Source: Aliivibrio fischeri
Lineage (GTDB): Bacteria > Pseudomonadota > Gammaproteobacteria > Enterobacterales > Vibrionaceae
Reading direction: 5' to 3'
Assembly: GCF_009727955.1 (NCBI RefSeq)
Contig: NZ_WOBR01000004.1
Coordinates: 435,724-499,723, forward strand
Length of the DNA: 64,000 nucleotides
Shown here: piece by piece, positions 27,476-36,244 of the stretch
Numbering within the stretch: the first letter of the stretch is position 1
Layout of the letters: every line of letters starts with the position of its first letter
The notes under the pieces: generated by a model
The model's input: only the letters and a program-made list of their open reading frames with translations
What the model was told of the DNA's origin: nothing
Databases searched by the model: none
Program-made: the position numbers and the translations under genes

Positions 27476-27634
27476 ATGCTAAGAATTGCGGTCATCATTT
27501 TATTATTCGTATTTGCTGCTGTACTGTTTAAGTTCAGATCAAATGAGAAGGTTCAAAAATCGGTTATTTATACCTCTGTTGCAGGACTTGTCATTTATGT
27601 GGCATATGTCATGATTTCAGAGCTAATTCGATAA
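27476..27634 (+). CDS. Small two-helix membrane protein (52 aa)
   Basis: The plus-strand frame encodes 52 residues with two hydrophobic segments (IAVIILLFVFAAVLF and VAGLVIYVAYVMI) separated by a charged loop (KFRSNEKVQK). GTGAGGTG precedes the ATG. It is divergent to the glycine riboswitch and 74 bp upstream of the coiled-coil membrane protein gene on the same strand, so both may be in one transcript. No family is recognised. Confidence 0.65.
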   Translation: MLRIAVIILLFVFAAVLFKFRSNEKVQKSVIYTSVAGLVIYVAYVMISELIR

Positions 27635-27708
27635 GTTGTCTTATTTTTAACAAAGAGTATAGGTAATAACACTATACTCAATAAAATCTATTTGCTTGGG
27701 GTTATCAC

Positions 27709-28455
27709 GTGAGTGTAGAAAATCAAACAAGAACATCTGATGAGCACGATGAAGATGTCATTATTATTGAAGAGAAATCAAAAGCGAGCCATTGGGTAGC
27801 AGGGGTAACTTTGATTATCGGTGCGGTTGCTGGTGGTTTAATTGGCTCTAGTATTTCAGAAAATAAATGGACAGAAGCCTACACTCAATTAGAAACTCAA
27901 ACTAAGCAATATCAATCACAGTTAACTCAAGCAAAAGAGAAGAGTGCTGAGGTTGATGTGCTGGTTGAAAAAGAAAAACAGCAAGCATTAGAAGCACAAA
28001 AACAAACGCTTGATGAAGAGAAAGCACAAGCGATTGTTGAAGAATCAAAAAAACATGCGACATTAACAAAAGAAGTGAGTGCATTGAAGTCTCAAAAAGC
28101 CTCACTAGAAATGCAAGTTGAAGAGCAAAATAAGCAAATTGATAAATTAACTAACCAAGTTGATTTACAAGTGACGATGCTGACGCGTGCAAAGCAGTTG
28201 TTCCAACGTCAACTTCAATTGAAAGAAGAAGCAAGTGCACTTGAAGTTAAACTTGAAGTAACCACATCAAATGAAAAACGTCTTGCGAAAGAGTGTGAAG
28301 TGTACCTTGAGGGTAAGAGTTGGGATGTGAAGTCTGACGTATGCCAACGTCAAGAAGCGGCGAAAAAACTCATCACTCAATATAACGATGAATTACAATT
28401 GCTACAGATGGATATCAAAGAAATTGATAGCATTAGTGAAAGCATAGGCATGTAA
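27709..28455 (+). CDS. Membrane-anchored coiled-coil protein, unknown function
   Basis: The 248-residue protein has an acidic N-terminal tail (residues 1-25), one transmembrane helix (VAGVTLIIGAVAGGLIGSSI, ~31-50) and a long Gln/Glu/Lys-rich coiled coil (~55-190). A Cys-containing C-terminal helix region follows. It starts with GTG; GGGG lies upstream at modest spacing. Similar Vibrio proteins are sometimes labelled chromosome-partitioning or ATPase-like, but no such motif is present here. It is probably a periplasm-facing structural or scaffold protein. Confidence 0.7.
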   Translation: MSVENQTRTSDEHDEDVIIIEEKSKASHWVAGVTLIIGAVAGGLIGSSISENKWTEAYTQLETQTKQYQSQLTQAKEKSAEVDVLVEKEKQQALEAQKQTLDEEKAQAIVEESKKHATLTKEVSALKSQKASLEMQVEEQNKQIDKLTNQVDLQVTMLTRAKQLFQRQLQLKEEASALEVKLEVTTSNEKRLAKECEVYLEGKSWDVKSDVCQRQEAAKKLITQYNDELQLLQMDIKEIDSISESIGM

Positions 28456-28480
28456 TCGTTATTACTTCCACTGTTTTAAG

Positions 28481-28505
28481 AAAACCACAATTAGTTTGTG
28501 GTTTT
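28481..28505 (+). terminator. Terminator after the coiled-coil protein gene
   Basis: The 10-bp perfect stem AAAACCACAA / TTGTGGTTTT has a 5-base loop and runs into TTTT. Confidence 0.85.
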
Positions 28506-28608
28506 TTTTATTTTTAGGAAATAACGATTTAATTTTTAGTATTCAACACCATTACGCTATTTTTATCTAAAATGGTAAAGAGTAGAAAGATAATGGTAGG
28601 AGAGATAT

Positions 28609-30078
28609 GTGAGTAATCAAACGGCTAAATTTGTTCATGGATCGACCATGAGACATATTTTAGTAATGTCGGGAGCATCTTCTATTGGTTTAATGGCACT
28701 GTTTGTCGTTGACTTATTAGATATGTTTTTTATCAGTTTATTAGGACAAGTTGAGTTAGCCGCTGCCATTGGTTTTGCTGGAACGATAATTTTCTTTTCA
28801 ACCTCAGTTTCTATCGGTTCTTCTATTGCTATGGGGGCTTTGGTATCTAAAGCGCTAGGGGCAAAAGAGAACGAAAAAGCACAACAATTAGCGAGTAGTA
28901 CACTGGCGATCGCCTTTATTGTTAATACCGTTGTAACGATTGTCATGTTCTGCTTTATTCCTGAATTGCTGTCAATGATAGGAGCAAAAGGGTTTGTTGC
29001 TGAGCGTGCTCAAGCGTATCTTTCGATTTTATTACCAAGTACTCCAATTATCGCCATTGCTATGGCTGCGGGTGCAGGTCTTCGTGCTGTAGGTGATGCT
29101 AAACGTTCAATGTTAGCCACATTATACGGTGGTATTGTGAATGCCATTTTAGACCCAATTTTCATTTTTGGGTTTGGACTCAATGTTGAAGGGGCGGCGA
29201 TTGCATCGGTAATCTCTCGAATTACGGTTTTAGTTTTCTCTTTATATCCATTAGTTAAAACGCACAATTTAGTGAAATGGCCTGAATGGTCGATCATAAA
29301 AAATCATACACCTGCGATTATTACTATTGCTGCTCCGGCTATTATTACTAACACGGCAACACCAATTGGTAATGCGATTGTGACATCGACCCTTGCGCCG
29401 TTTGGTGAAGACTTTGTCGCAGGTTTTGCGGTAATTGGACGATTAATTCCTGTTACGTTTGCGGTTATTTTTGCGTTGTCTGGGGCCGTTGGTCCAATCA
29501 TAGGGCAGAACTTTGGTGCACAACGCATTGATAGGGTAAAAGACACGCTGCGTAATTCGCTGTTTTTTACTGCGATTTATTGTATTGCGGTGTCACTGAT
29601 TCTGTTTTTATTGCAAGATTACATTGTTAAAGCCTTTAACTTGGTTGGTGATGCGTCGCTGATTATGATAACATTCTGTAGTTTTGTGGCTATTACCTTT
29701 ATCTTTAATGGCGCAATGTTTGTGGCAAATACGTCATTTAATAATTTGGGTAAACCTTTATATTCAACGGCACTTAATTTAAGTAAAGCAACCATTGGTA
29801 CTTTGCCTTTTGTGTACTTCGGTGCGCAGTGGTATGGCGGTTTGGGTGTGTTATATGGTCAAGCCGTTGGTAATGTGGTGTTCGGTATTATCAGCTTAAT
29901 TGTGTTAAGAATGCACGTGATCAGTATGGTGAGAGAGCATTGTGAAACTGTATGCACAGAAGATGCATTAGCAGACATTAGTGTCACCATGACGCCGTTT
30001 TGTAATAACGATGCAGTTATCATGCAAAGTGGAGCAGAAACCGACGAAGAACTGGAAGTTCCTGTGGCTTCAAAATAA
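28609..30078 (+). CDS. MATE-family efflux transporter
   Basis: The 489-residue protein has twelve hydrophobic spans in two related halves, typical of MATE pumps: GSSIAMGALVSKALGAKE in the first half and SGAVGPIIGQNFGAQRIDRV in the second. It exports cationic drugs or metabolites in exchange for Na+ or H+. It starts with GTG 28609 preceded by AGGAGAG. The C-terminal ~30 residues are acidic and cytoplasmic. It is monocistronic with its own terminator. Confidence 0.9.
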   Translation: MSNQTAKFVHGSTMRHILVMSGASSIGLMALFVVDLLDMFFISLLGQVELAAAIGFAGTIIFFSTSVSIGSSIAMGALVSKALGAKENEKAQQLASSTLAIAFIVNTVVTIVMFCFIPELLSMIGAKGFVAERAQAYLSILLPSTPIIAIAMAAGAGLRAVGDAKRSMLATLYGGIVNAILDPIFIFGFGLNVEGAAIASVISRITVLVFSLYPLVKTHNLVKWPEWSIIKNHTPAIITIAAPAIITNTATPIGNAIVTSTLAPFGEDFVAGFAVIGRLIPVTFAVIFALSGAVGPIIGQNFGAQRIDRVKDTLRNSLFFTAIYCIAVSLILFLLQDYIVKAFNLVGDASLIMITFCSFVAITFIFNGAMFVANTSFNNLGKPLYSTALNLSKATIGTLPFVYFGAQWYGGLGVLYGQAVGNVVFGIISLIVLRMHVISMVREHCETVCTEDALADISVTMTPFCNNDAVIMQSGAETDEELEVPVASK

Positions 30079-30081
30079 AAG

Positions 30082-30109
30082 AATGGTGGAGTGTAGATAC
30101 TCCGCCATT
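30082..30109. terminator. Terminator between MATE and ExeM-like genes
   Basis: AATGGTGGAGT / ACTCCGCCATT is an 11-bp stem with one G-T pair and a 6-base loop, followed by TTTTATTT. It lies between convergent genes. Confidence 0.8.
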
Positions 30110-30135
30110 TTTATTTAACACTCTCTTATTAACCG

Positions 30136-32790
30136 TTACTTACGTAGTTTTCTGCGTAAGAAGCCAAAGCCTAATAATGAAGCTAACGCAAAGAAGTTAA
30201 ATGATGCGCCTTTCTCATAATCAAGTGTGATCACAATTGGGTCATGATCAGATGCTGAATACATATCATTGTATTTCACCATATCACCTGTGTATTTTGG
30301 ACTGTATTCAAATAAGTTACTTTCAGCGGCGTTAATGTGCCAATCTTCGATTTCTGCAACACGTTTTGCCAGTGACTTATTCGCTAAAGCGTGGTCAAGA
30401 TTTCCTAATTCACCTGAGTAGGTGTATGAGAAAGTATCCGTTCCATGCAGTAAAGTATTTAAATTAATGTAACCGTAACCTTGAGTGATCTGGCTGCCTG
30501 TTGTTTCATAAGGCAGTGGTTTACCATCTTTATCTGTGCCTAGGGTAGTGTAAGAAGCGGTAAAGATGTCACGGTTATATTTCTCTTGGCTGTAATCCGT
30601 AAGGGTTAATAGTGGATCTTCCATGCCGTAAGCATTCATATCGCCTAGAATTAATACATCGCCTTTTACGGTTTCTAGTTCATCACCAATGGCTTTTGCT
30701 GCTGATACTCTAAAGCGGTTACAATTACCTTGTAGATCTGATGGGTCTTTATCTTCTTCAAAGTTTTGCCATTGCTCAATACATTCAGAGCCTTTTGATT
30801 TTAAGTGGTTAACAACAACGGTTAATGGTTCTTTAGCGTCTTTAACCATGAATTTTTGAACTAGGCTATGACGTTGGTATTTGTCATAAGCTGGGTTAAA
30901 TTCAATGGTCCCGTTATTGTCACGAGTAATGGTATTTTCTGCAATGTGTTGCTCTGGTGTTTTGATAACGCGAGCTTTGCCTTTTAGTTTTACTTCACTA
31001 GGGCGGTAAAGAAGGGCAACCATAATGGCATCAGAGCCTAGGTATTCCCCTTGGTATTTGTCTTTGTTTTTGATCTCTACGTATTTGTAGTGATCTTCTT
31101 CGTCTTCAAACTGGGCGTTTAATGCGGTGGTTAGATCGTTAATGGCACTGTTTTCGCCAAAACCGTTATTTTCAACTTCCATTAAACCAATAATGTCAGC
31201 ATCAATAGCCACTAATGCAGATAGGATTTTAGCCTGTTGAATCGCAAAGTCATCAGCACTTGTTGCACCACGGTTTTGACCTGTTGGGTTGGCATCACCA
31301 CCAGCTGCAACCGATGTGAAGTAATTTAATACGTTAAAACTAGTAATGGTGAGATCAGCATCGTCAACACTTGGTTCGTCAGTACGCTCTACATTAAATA
31401 GGGTATTACCATCTTCATCGAAAGCTTGAGTGATGATGTTTTCTTGTGAAATAGTATTGGTGGTAACAAGGCGGTATTGGCCGTAAGAGTAGGTGATAAC
31501 ACCTTCTAAGCCTTCGACTCGAGCACCAAGGCGTAGGTATGAATCTGCGCTACCATCTTGATCGGCATCGGTTGCAAAATCAGGAAAGTAAGGTACTTCT
31601 CCATTGGGTGCTTTATTATCAGACTCTATGGTGATTTGGCGTTTTGTATTATCTTCAGCAAGTTGAATGGCTTCTGGACTTTCTGCAGCAAAGAGCTGTG
31701 TAGGTTTGAATAGTGGTTCACCATGAGAAAGTACCATGTTGTTGCGTTTACTTGCGTAGTCAAAGCTGAAATTACGCGTAATGCGTAAATCTGAGTGCGA
31801 AGTGAGTTTAACCTGCATCCCTTCATGGCGCTCAAGGGCTTGTGCAAGCGTTTCGTTTTCATGAATGGTTAGCTCGGTAACGGCTACAGGGGCTTGGTGA
31901 CCTTGAACTAAGAAGTTATTGGTATCAGGTTTTAATTGCGTTTGGCCATAATATTCTTGAACTTTGGCTTTCACACACACTAATGTACCGGGTTGAATTT
32001 CTAATGATGGTGCACTTCCTGTGCTAACAAATATGCCTTCTGAGCTGTTAGGATCAAAATCATCGTTGAGACCTTGTAAGTAAAATCCTTTTAGTAAGCT
32101 TTCGCCACGAGCGGTAACAACACCTTGAACAAAATATTCGTCATCTGAAATAAAGCCATTAGAGATAAGAGGCGATTTATCTCCGGTTCCTTGAATCTGG
32201 TTTATCTCTGTAAATACAGGTGTTGCGCCTGATTCTGTTTGACACGCAAATGCCGGAGGTGGTGTGACGCCTTCTTGATATACACCTAATCCGTCAATGT
32301 CGTCTTTTGGCTTTTCAATCCACATATTGGCGTCAAATGTTGTACTTGGTGTTAAATCAGCACGAACAAAACTCTTATCTTTCCCCCAATCAACATCGCC
32401 ATCAATGCCTATGCGATCATGCTCTACACCATCTTTAAATAGCATGTAAGTCTCATCACCGTTGTGATTTACAATGCTTTCAATGCTGTCGGTAACCGCT
32501 TTGATTGAGTCGGATGCTCGGCCATTAGAGATGACATAAACACTTTTGGCATCAAGAGTAATAGACGATAAATCTAAATCGTTTTTCCAGTCATTGAGAC
32601 CGTTGTATTTAGATTTAAGTACATAACCTGAAAGGGATACTGAGTTATCAGAGGTGTTACTGATCTCCAATGATTTGTTGTAACTTCCGCCTTCCACGTA
32701 TTGAGAGATGATGATGTCAGCAGAAGCGTTGCCAGATAGCGCTAAGCCAATTGCCATAGCAAGCGAGGTTTTGATTTGTGTTGTTTTCAT
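30136..32790 (-). CDS. ExeM/NucH-family extracellular endonuclease
   Basis: The 884-residue product has a signal peptide (to ~NASADI), an N-terminal lamin-tail-like domain (~28-150) and an OB-type middle (~190-440). A C-terminal endonuclease/exonuclease/phosphatase domain follows: LTITSFNVLNYFTS, DIIGLMEVENNG, VVVNHLKSKGS, LILGDMNAYGMEDP and SASDHDPIVITLD, supplying the Asn, Glu, Asp and His catalytic residues. The end (SFNFFALASLLGFGFLRRKLRK) is a hydrophobic, basic GlyGly-CTERM-like sorting tail. Relatives such as Shewanella ExeM and Vibrio Xds degrade extracellular DNA. ATG 32790 is preferred: GGAAAG lies 7 bases upstream. Confidence 0.9.
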   Translation of the reverse strand: MKTTQIKTSLAMAIGLALSGNASADIIISQYVEGGSYNKSLEISNTSDNSVSLSGYVLKSKYNGLNDWKNDLDLSSITLDAKSVYVISNGRASDSIKAVTDSIESIVNHNGDETYMLFKDGVEHDRIGIDGDVDWGKDKSFVRADLTPSTTFDANMWIEKPKDDIDGLGVYQEGVTPPPAFACQTESGATPVFTEINQIQGTGDKSPLISNGFISDDEYFVQGVVTARGESLLKGFYLQGLNDDFDPNSSEGIFVSTGSAPSLEIQPGTLVCVKAKVQEYYGQTQLKPDTNNFLVQGHQAPVAVTELTIHENETLAQALERHEGMQVKLTSHSDLRITRNFSFDYASKRNNMVLSHGEPLFKPTQLFAAESPEAIQLAEDNTKRQITIESDNKAPNGEVPYFPDFATDADQDGSADSYLRLGARVEGLEGVITYSYGQYRLVTTNTISQENIITQAFDEDGNTLFNVERTDEPSVDDADLTITSFNVLNYFTSVAAGGDANPTGQNRGATSADDFAIQQAKILSALVAIDADIIGLMEVENNGFGENSAINDLTTALNAQFEDEEDHYKYVEIKNKDKYQGEYLGSDAIMVALLYRPSEVKLKGKARVIKTPEQHIAENTITRDNNGTIEFNPAYDKYQRHSLVQKFMVKDAKEPLTVVVNHLKSKGSECIEQWQNFEEDKDPSDLQGNCNRFRVSAAKAIGDELETVKGDVLILGDMNAYGMEDPLLTLTDYSQEKYNRDIFTASYTTLGTDKDGKPLPYETTGSQITQGYGYINLNTLLHGTDTFSYTYSGELGNLDHALANKSLAKRVAEIEDWHINAAESNLFEYSPKYTGDMVKYNDMYSASDHDPIVITLDYEKGASFNFFALASLLGFGFLRRKLRK

Positions 32791-32821
32791 TTCACTACTT
32801 TCCATAGTTGAGTTATATGAA

Positions 32822-32854
32822 TTATTTATAGATATTAGAATTATCTATAAATAA
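32822..32854. promoter_or_regulatory. Perfect 13-bp inverted repeat upstream of the nuclease gene
   Basis: TTATTTATAGATA and TATCTATAAATAA flank a 7-base spacer, 31 bp before the ExeM-like start. The AT-rich symmetric site looks like an operator in the leader or promoter region. The protein that binds it is unknown. Confidence 0.5.
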
Positions 32855-33116
32855 ACATCTCATATTGATGTGTCACAGACATTACTTTTGCATTAAAGCT
32901 GAGACATTGATCTTTTTGATGAGTCGCAAATCTGGCAGAGCTCAATGAAATAACAATTATGGTAATAGTGGATATTTAAACAGTGAAAGTGATAGTTCTC
33001 GCATTTCATTGTTTCTGGAGATGGATCGAAATAGAGTGATGTTTGTTCAATTTTTTCGTTAGTTGTTCACTAGCTTATGTAATCATGAATTAAAGGAATA
33101 GTGATAATAGGTCAGG
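32855..33116. other. Divergent intergenic region, nuclease/ligase
   Basis: The rest of the 326-bp space between the divergent nuclease and ligase genes holds no convincing reading frame or RNA. It must carry both promoters. I see no clear sigma-70 boxes that I would place with confidence. Confidence 0.4.
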
Positions 33117-33974
33117 ATGATGAAAATAAAGCTACTTGCAGCCTTGGTTGCGCTTGGGTTAACCCCACTCCCCACATATTCACATGATGAACCAAATACG
33201 GCATCAATAGATGTGGTTCTTGCTACTCAATACGAAAAAGGAATGGATATTGAAGGGTATTGGGCAAGTGAGAAGTTAGATGGTATTCGAGCATTATGGA
33301 CAGGGGAAAAGTTAATAACACGAACAGGCCACACGATATATGCACCAGATTGGTTTACTGACCCATTACCCGATCATAAGATTGATGGAGAGTTATGGGC
33401 TGGAAGAGGTGGATTTCAGCAAGTAGCAAAAACAGTGTTAGATAGCCAACCTGATGATGAACTATGGAAAAAAATTCGTTTCATGGCATTCGATTTACCT
33501 AGCTCTGCCGGTATGTTTCCCAAACGATATTATGAGTTATCAACCATAGTTAAAAAGATCGACCATCCAAATTTAAAATTGGTTGAGCATTATCCCATTA
33601 GCAATGAAGACTCTCTATTAGAAGCATTAGATGATATCTCTGCACGTAATGGTGAAGGGGTGATGTTAAGAAAGGTCAGTGAAGTTTATAGACCTGGACG
33701 AAGTGACGATTTAATTAAAGTAAAAAAACACCAAGACAATGAAGCCATTGTGATCGGCTATACCGATGGAAAAGGTAAGTTTCGCGGTATGGTGGGTGCG
33801 ATGATTTTACGTATGCCAAATGGAATAGAATTTAAAGTTGGCAGCGGTTTGAGTGTGGAAGTGAGAGAAAACCCACCTAAACTGGGTTCTACAGTGACTT
33901 ATCGTTATAACGGTTATACAGATAACGGAATCCCAAGGTTTGCACGATACGTTGCAGTGAGAAATAATTATTAG
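33117..33974 (+). CDS. Periplasmic ATP-dependent DNA ligase (LigE-type)
   Basis: The 285-residue protein has a signal peptide (to about SHDEP, residue 23), the ligase motif I KLDGIRA with the adenylated Lys near 53, and a nucleotidyltransferase core with IDGELWAGRG. GEGVMLRKV and LIKVKKHQDNEAIVIGY follow, leading to an OB-fold that ends in PRFARYVAVR. This is the short bacterial Lig E type, predicted to be exported and linked with DNA uptake or extracellular DNA handling. ATG 33120 is an alternative start. It lies divergent to a secreted DNase gene, which fits a shared extracellular-DNA theme. Confidence 0.9.
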   Translation: MMKIKLLAALVALGLTPLPTYSHDEPNTASIDVVLATQYEKGMDIEGYWASEKLDGIRALWTGEKLITRTGHTIYAPDWFTDPLPDHKIDGELWAGRGGFQQVAKTVLDSQPDDELWKKIRFMAFDLPSSAGMFPKRYYELSTIVKKIDHPNLKLVEHYPISNEDSLLEALDDISARNGEGVMLRKVSEVYRPGRSDDLIKVKKHQDNEAIVIGYTDGKGKFRGMVGAMILRMPNGIEFKVGSGLSVEVRENPPKLGSTVTYRYNGYTDNGIPRFARYVAVRNNY

Positions 33975-33981
33975 AATAGAA

Positions 33982-34029
33982 AGAGCCTCTTATTATCTTC
34001 CATTAGAAAGGAATATGATGAGAGGCTCT
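33982..34029. terminator. Hairpin between the ligase and rbsR genes
   Basis: AGAGCCTCT / AGAGGCTCT are perfect 9-bp arms about 30 bases apart, extendable inward with a few A-T and G-T pairs. They lie between convergent genes. T-rich flanks are modest. Confidence 0.5.
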
Positions 34030-34063
34030 ATTGTTCTGCTTTATTTTTTATTCAGTGGTGGTT

Positions 34064-35071
34064 CTAATTTGATAACGTTTTTACGCTGTCTCGAACCATG
34101 AGTGTAGGCTCTAGTTGAAAGACTCGATTCGTTTCTGATTTTGTTGCTATTTTTTCTAGCAGTGAATCGACCGCTTGTTGGCCTAATCGGTGTTTTGGTT
34201 GATGAATGGTAGTAAGTGATGGCGTGATGTATTTAGCCATTTTAATGTCATCGTAACCAACAATTGAAATATCATTAGGAACTGAAATGCCTTTTTTGCT
34301 TGCGCAATTGATCATTCCCATTGCCATCATGTCATTACAAACAAATAATGCCGTTGGTAGTTTACCTTTAGCGTGAATTTCGTTGAAAGCGGCTTCACCA
34401 CCTTCACATTCAAAATTGCCCGATGCAATCCATTTTTTATTGATTTCTAATCCTGATTCTTCCATTGCTTGCACAAAACCACTTAAACGCTGTTGCGCTT
34501 GCAGTTTGTTGAGAGGGCCAGTTAGACAACCAATTTCGGTATGACCTTGTTCAATTAAATGCTTTGTTGCTAGATAGCCACCGTGATGGGAGTTATCTTG
34601 AATTTTGTCACTTGGAAAATCAATTAATCCCCAATCCATTACAACGGTAGGAACTGGTTGATAACGAGAGAAGAGTTCAAGCACTTGGTTTTCGATTTCG
34701 GTACACATTAGTAATAAGCCATCGACACGCTTCTGAAGCAAAGTGTCTAAACTTGAATGAACACGCTCTGCATCGCCTTCGGTATTACATAAAATGAGGT
34801 TATAACCTTTTTCATAGCAGCGACGTTCTACTCCTTTTACCACTTCACCAAAAAATGGATTCGTTGAGGTTGTCACCAACATGCCAAAGGTTTTTGTATG
34901 ATTGACTTTTAAACTGCGGGCGAGGGCAGAAGGCGCATAATTGAGTTCTGCTACAGCGGCCATGACACGTTCTGAAATGTCTTCACTAACAAATCGAGTT
35001 TTATTTAAAACATGACTTACTGTTGAGGTTGAGACACTTGCATGTTTGGCTACATCTTTGATTGTTGCCAT
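34064..35071 (-). CDS. rbsR: Ribose operon repressor RbsR (LacI family)
   Basis: The 335-residue protein has the LacI helix-turn-helix and hinge at 1-58 (MATIKDVAKHASVSTSTVSHVLN...YAPSALARSLK), then a periplasmic-binding-type ribose domain. It is the last gene of rbsDACBKR, 65 bp after rbsK. RbsR represses the operon and is released by ribose. The expected target is the inverted repeat at 40230-40257. Confidence 0.92.
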   Translation of the reverse strand: MATIKDVAKHASVSTSTVSHVLNKTRFVSEDISERVMAAVAELNYAPSALARSLKVNHTKTFGMLVTTSTNPFFGEVVKGVERRCYEKGYNLILCNTEGDAERVHSSLDTLLQKRVDGLLLMCTEIENQVLELFSRYQPVPTVVMDWGLIDFPSDKIQDNSHHGGYLATKHLIEQGHTEIGCLTGPLNKLQAQQRLSGFVQAMEESGLEINKKWIASGNFECEGGEAAFNEIHAKGKLPTALFVCNDMMAMGMINCASKKGISVPNDISIVGYDDIKMAKYITPSLTTIHQPKHRLGQQAVDSLLEKIATKSETNRVFQLEPTLMVRDSVKTLSN

Positions 35072-35136
35072 AAATTCAATCCTTGTTTATATCGTTGCCT
35101 ACATTAAATACAAATACAGACAACGATATTTAATTA

Positions 35137-36054
35137 TCAATGCTCTAAGAGAAAACGCTCTACTTCTGTAATAGAAGGGATAGAGGTTTGAGCACCCATT
35201 CGAGTTACTGATATTGCTGCGGCAGCGTGAGCAAACTTAATGGCATCATCCAATTTACGGCCAGACTGTAATCCTGTTAGGAAAGCACCGTTAAAAGTAT
35301 CTCCTGCGCCCGTCGTATCTGTGGCTTGTACTTTAAAACCTTCAACTTGGCGACCAGAACCATTTTGACTAATCCAAACGCCTTTACTGCCAAGGGTGAT
35401 CATCACGGTATCAATGCCTTTTGCATGAAGTGCATCTGCTGCTTGTTGAGCACTTGCCATATCCGTGACTTGAATGCCGGTTAATAGCTCAGCTTCTGTT
35501 TCGTTTGGTGTAATAATATCAACAAGTTGTAATAAGTCATCACTTAATTGATGTGCAGGCGCTGGGTTTAATACCACTTTAGTGCCTGCCGCTTTGGCCA
35601 CTTGTGCTGCTTTTTCTATGGTTTCAATAGGCGTTTCAAGCTGCATTAATAGGGTATCAGCGGCTTCGATTAATCTATGATGAGGTGCGATACGATCTGC
35701 GGTTAAACGCGCATTCGCTTCAGCAGAAATACAAATGCTGTTTTCGCCGGTTGCTGCCACTTGGATCATGGCAATGCCAGTTGGTGTGTTTTCTTCGATC
35801 ATCACCGCTTCGGTATTAATGCCATCGAATTTAAAGGCTTCAATCATTTGATGACCAAAACTGTCATCACCGACACTTGCGATAAATGCGATATCAGCGC
35901 CTAAACGTGCTGCCGCAACCGCTTGGTTTGCGCCTTTGCCACCAGGAATAACGGAATAGCTGTGACCGTGTAACGTCTCACCTGGGCGAGGGAATGATGC
36001 AACTTGAAGAACGTGGTCTGCGTTTACGCTACCTAAAACAACTAATTTATTCAT
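35137..36054 (-). CDS. rbsK: Ribokinase
   Basis: The 305-residue PfkB-family kinase has both signatures: GGKGANQAVAAARLGA near residue 40 and DTTGAGDTFNGAFLTGL near 250, the latter with the catalytic Asp. It phosphorylates ribose to ribose-5-phosphate for the pentose phosphate pathway. AAGG precedes ATG 36054. It lies 190 bp after rbsB, with an intervening hairpin that may lower its expression relative to the transporter. Confidence 0.95.
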   Translation of the reverse strand: MNKLVVLGSVNADHVLQVASFPRPGETLHGHSYSVIPGGKGANQAVAAARLGADIAFIASVGDDSFGHQMIEAFKFDGINTEAVMIEENTPTGIAMIQVAATGENSICISAEANARLTADRIAPHHRLIEAADTLLMQLETPIETIEKAAQVAKAAGTKVVLNPAPAHQLSDDLLQLVDIITPNETEAELLTGIQVTDMASAQQAADALHAKGIDTVMITLGSKGVWISQNGSGRQVEGFKVQATDTTGAGDTFNGAFLTGLQSGRKLDDAIKFAHAAAAISVTRMGAQTSIPSITEVERFLLEH

Positions 36055-36181
36055 AATGTGCCTTGTTTCTTATCTGTGACCGGAATATAGTCTTAAAACT
36101 TATGGGTAAATGGGCGATCAATTTATTGATTAACTCGTTCATTTAACGATAGGTTTTATGTGTTTCTATATTTGAAAAGAG

Positions 36182-36221
36182 GGAGCACTGATACTGGTTG
36201 TTGTGAGCGTATCAATGCTCC
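36182..36221 (-). terminator. Hairpin in the rbsB-rbsK spacer (attenuator or mRNA stabiliser)
   Basis: Arms of 13 bp (GGAGCACTGATAC and GTATCAATGCTCC) enclose 14 bases. The single mismatch is a G-U pair only in the minus-strand transcript, followed by CUCUUUUC. That suits partial termination or protection of the rbsDACB message. Confidence 0.55.
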
Positions 36222-36244
36222 GCTTTTATTATTTTATAAGCTGA

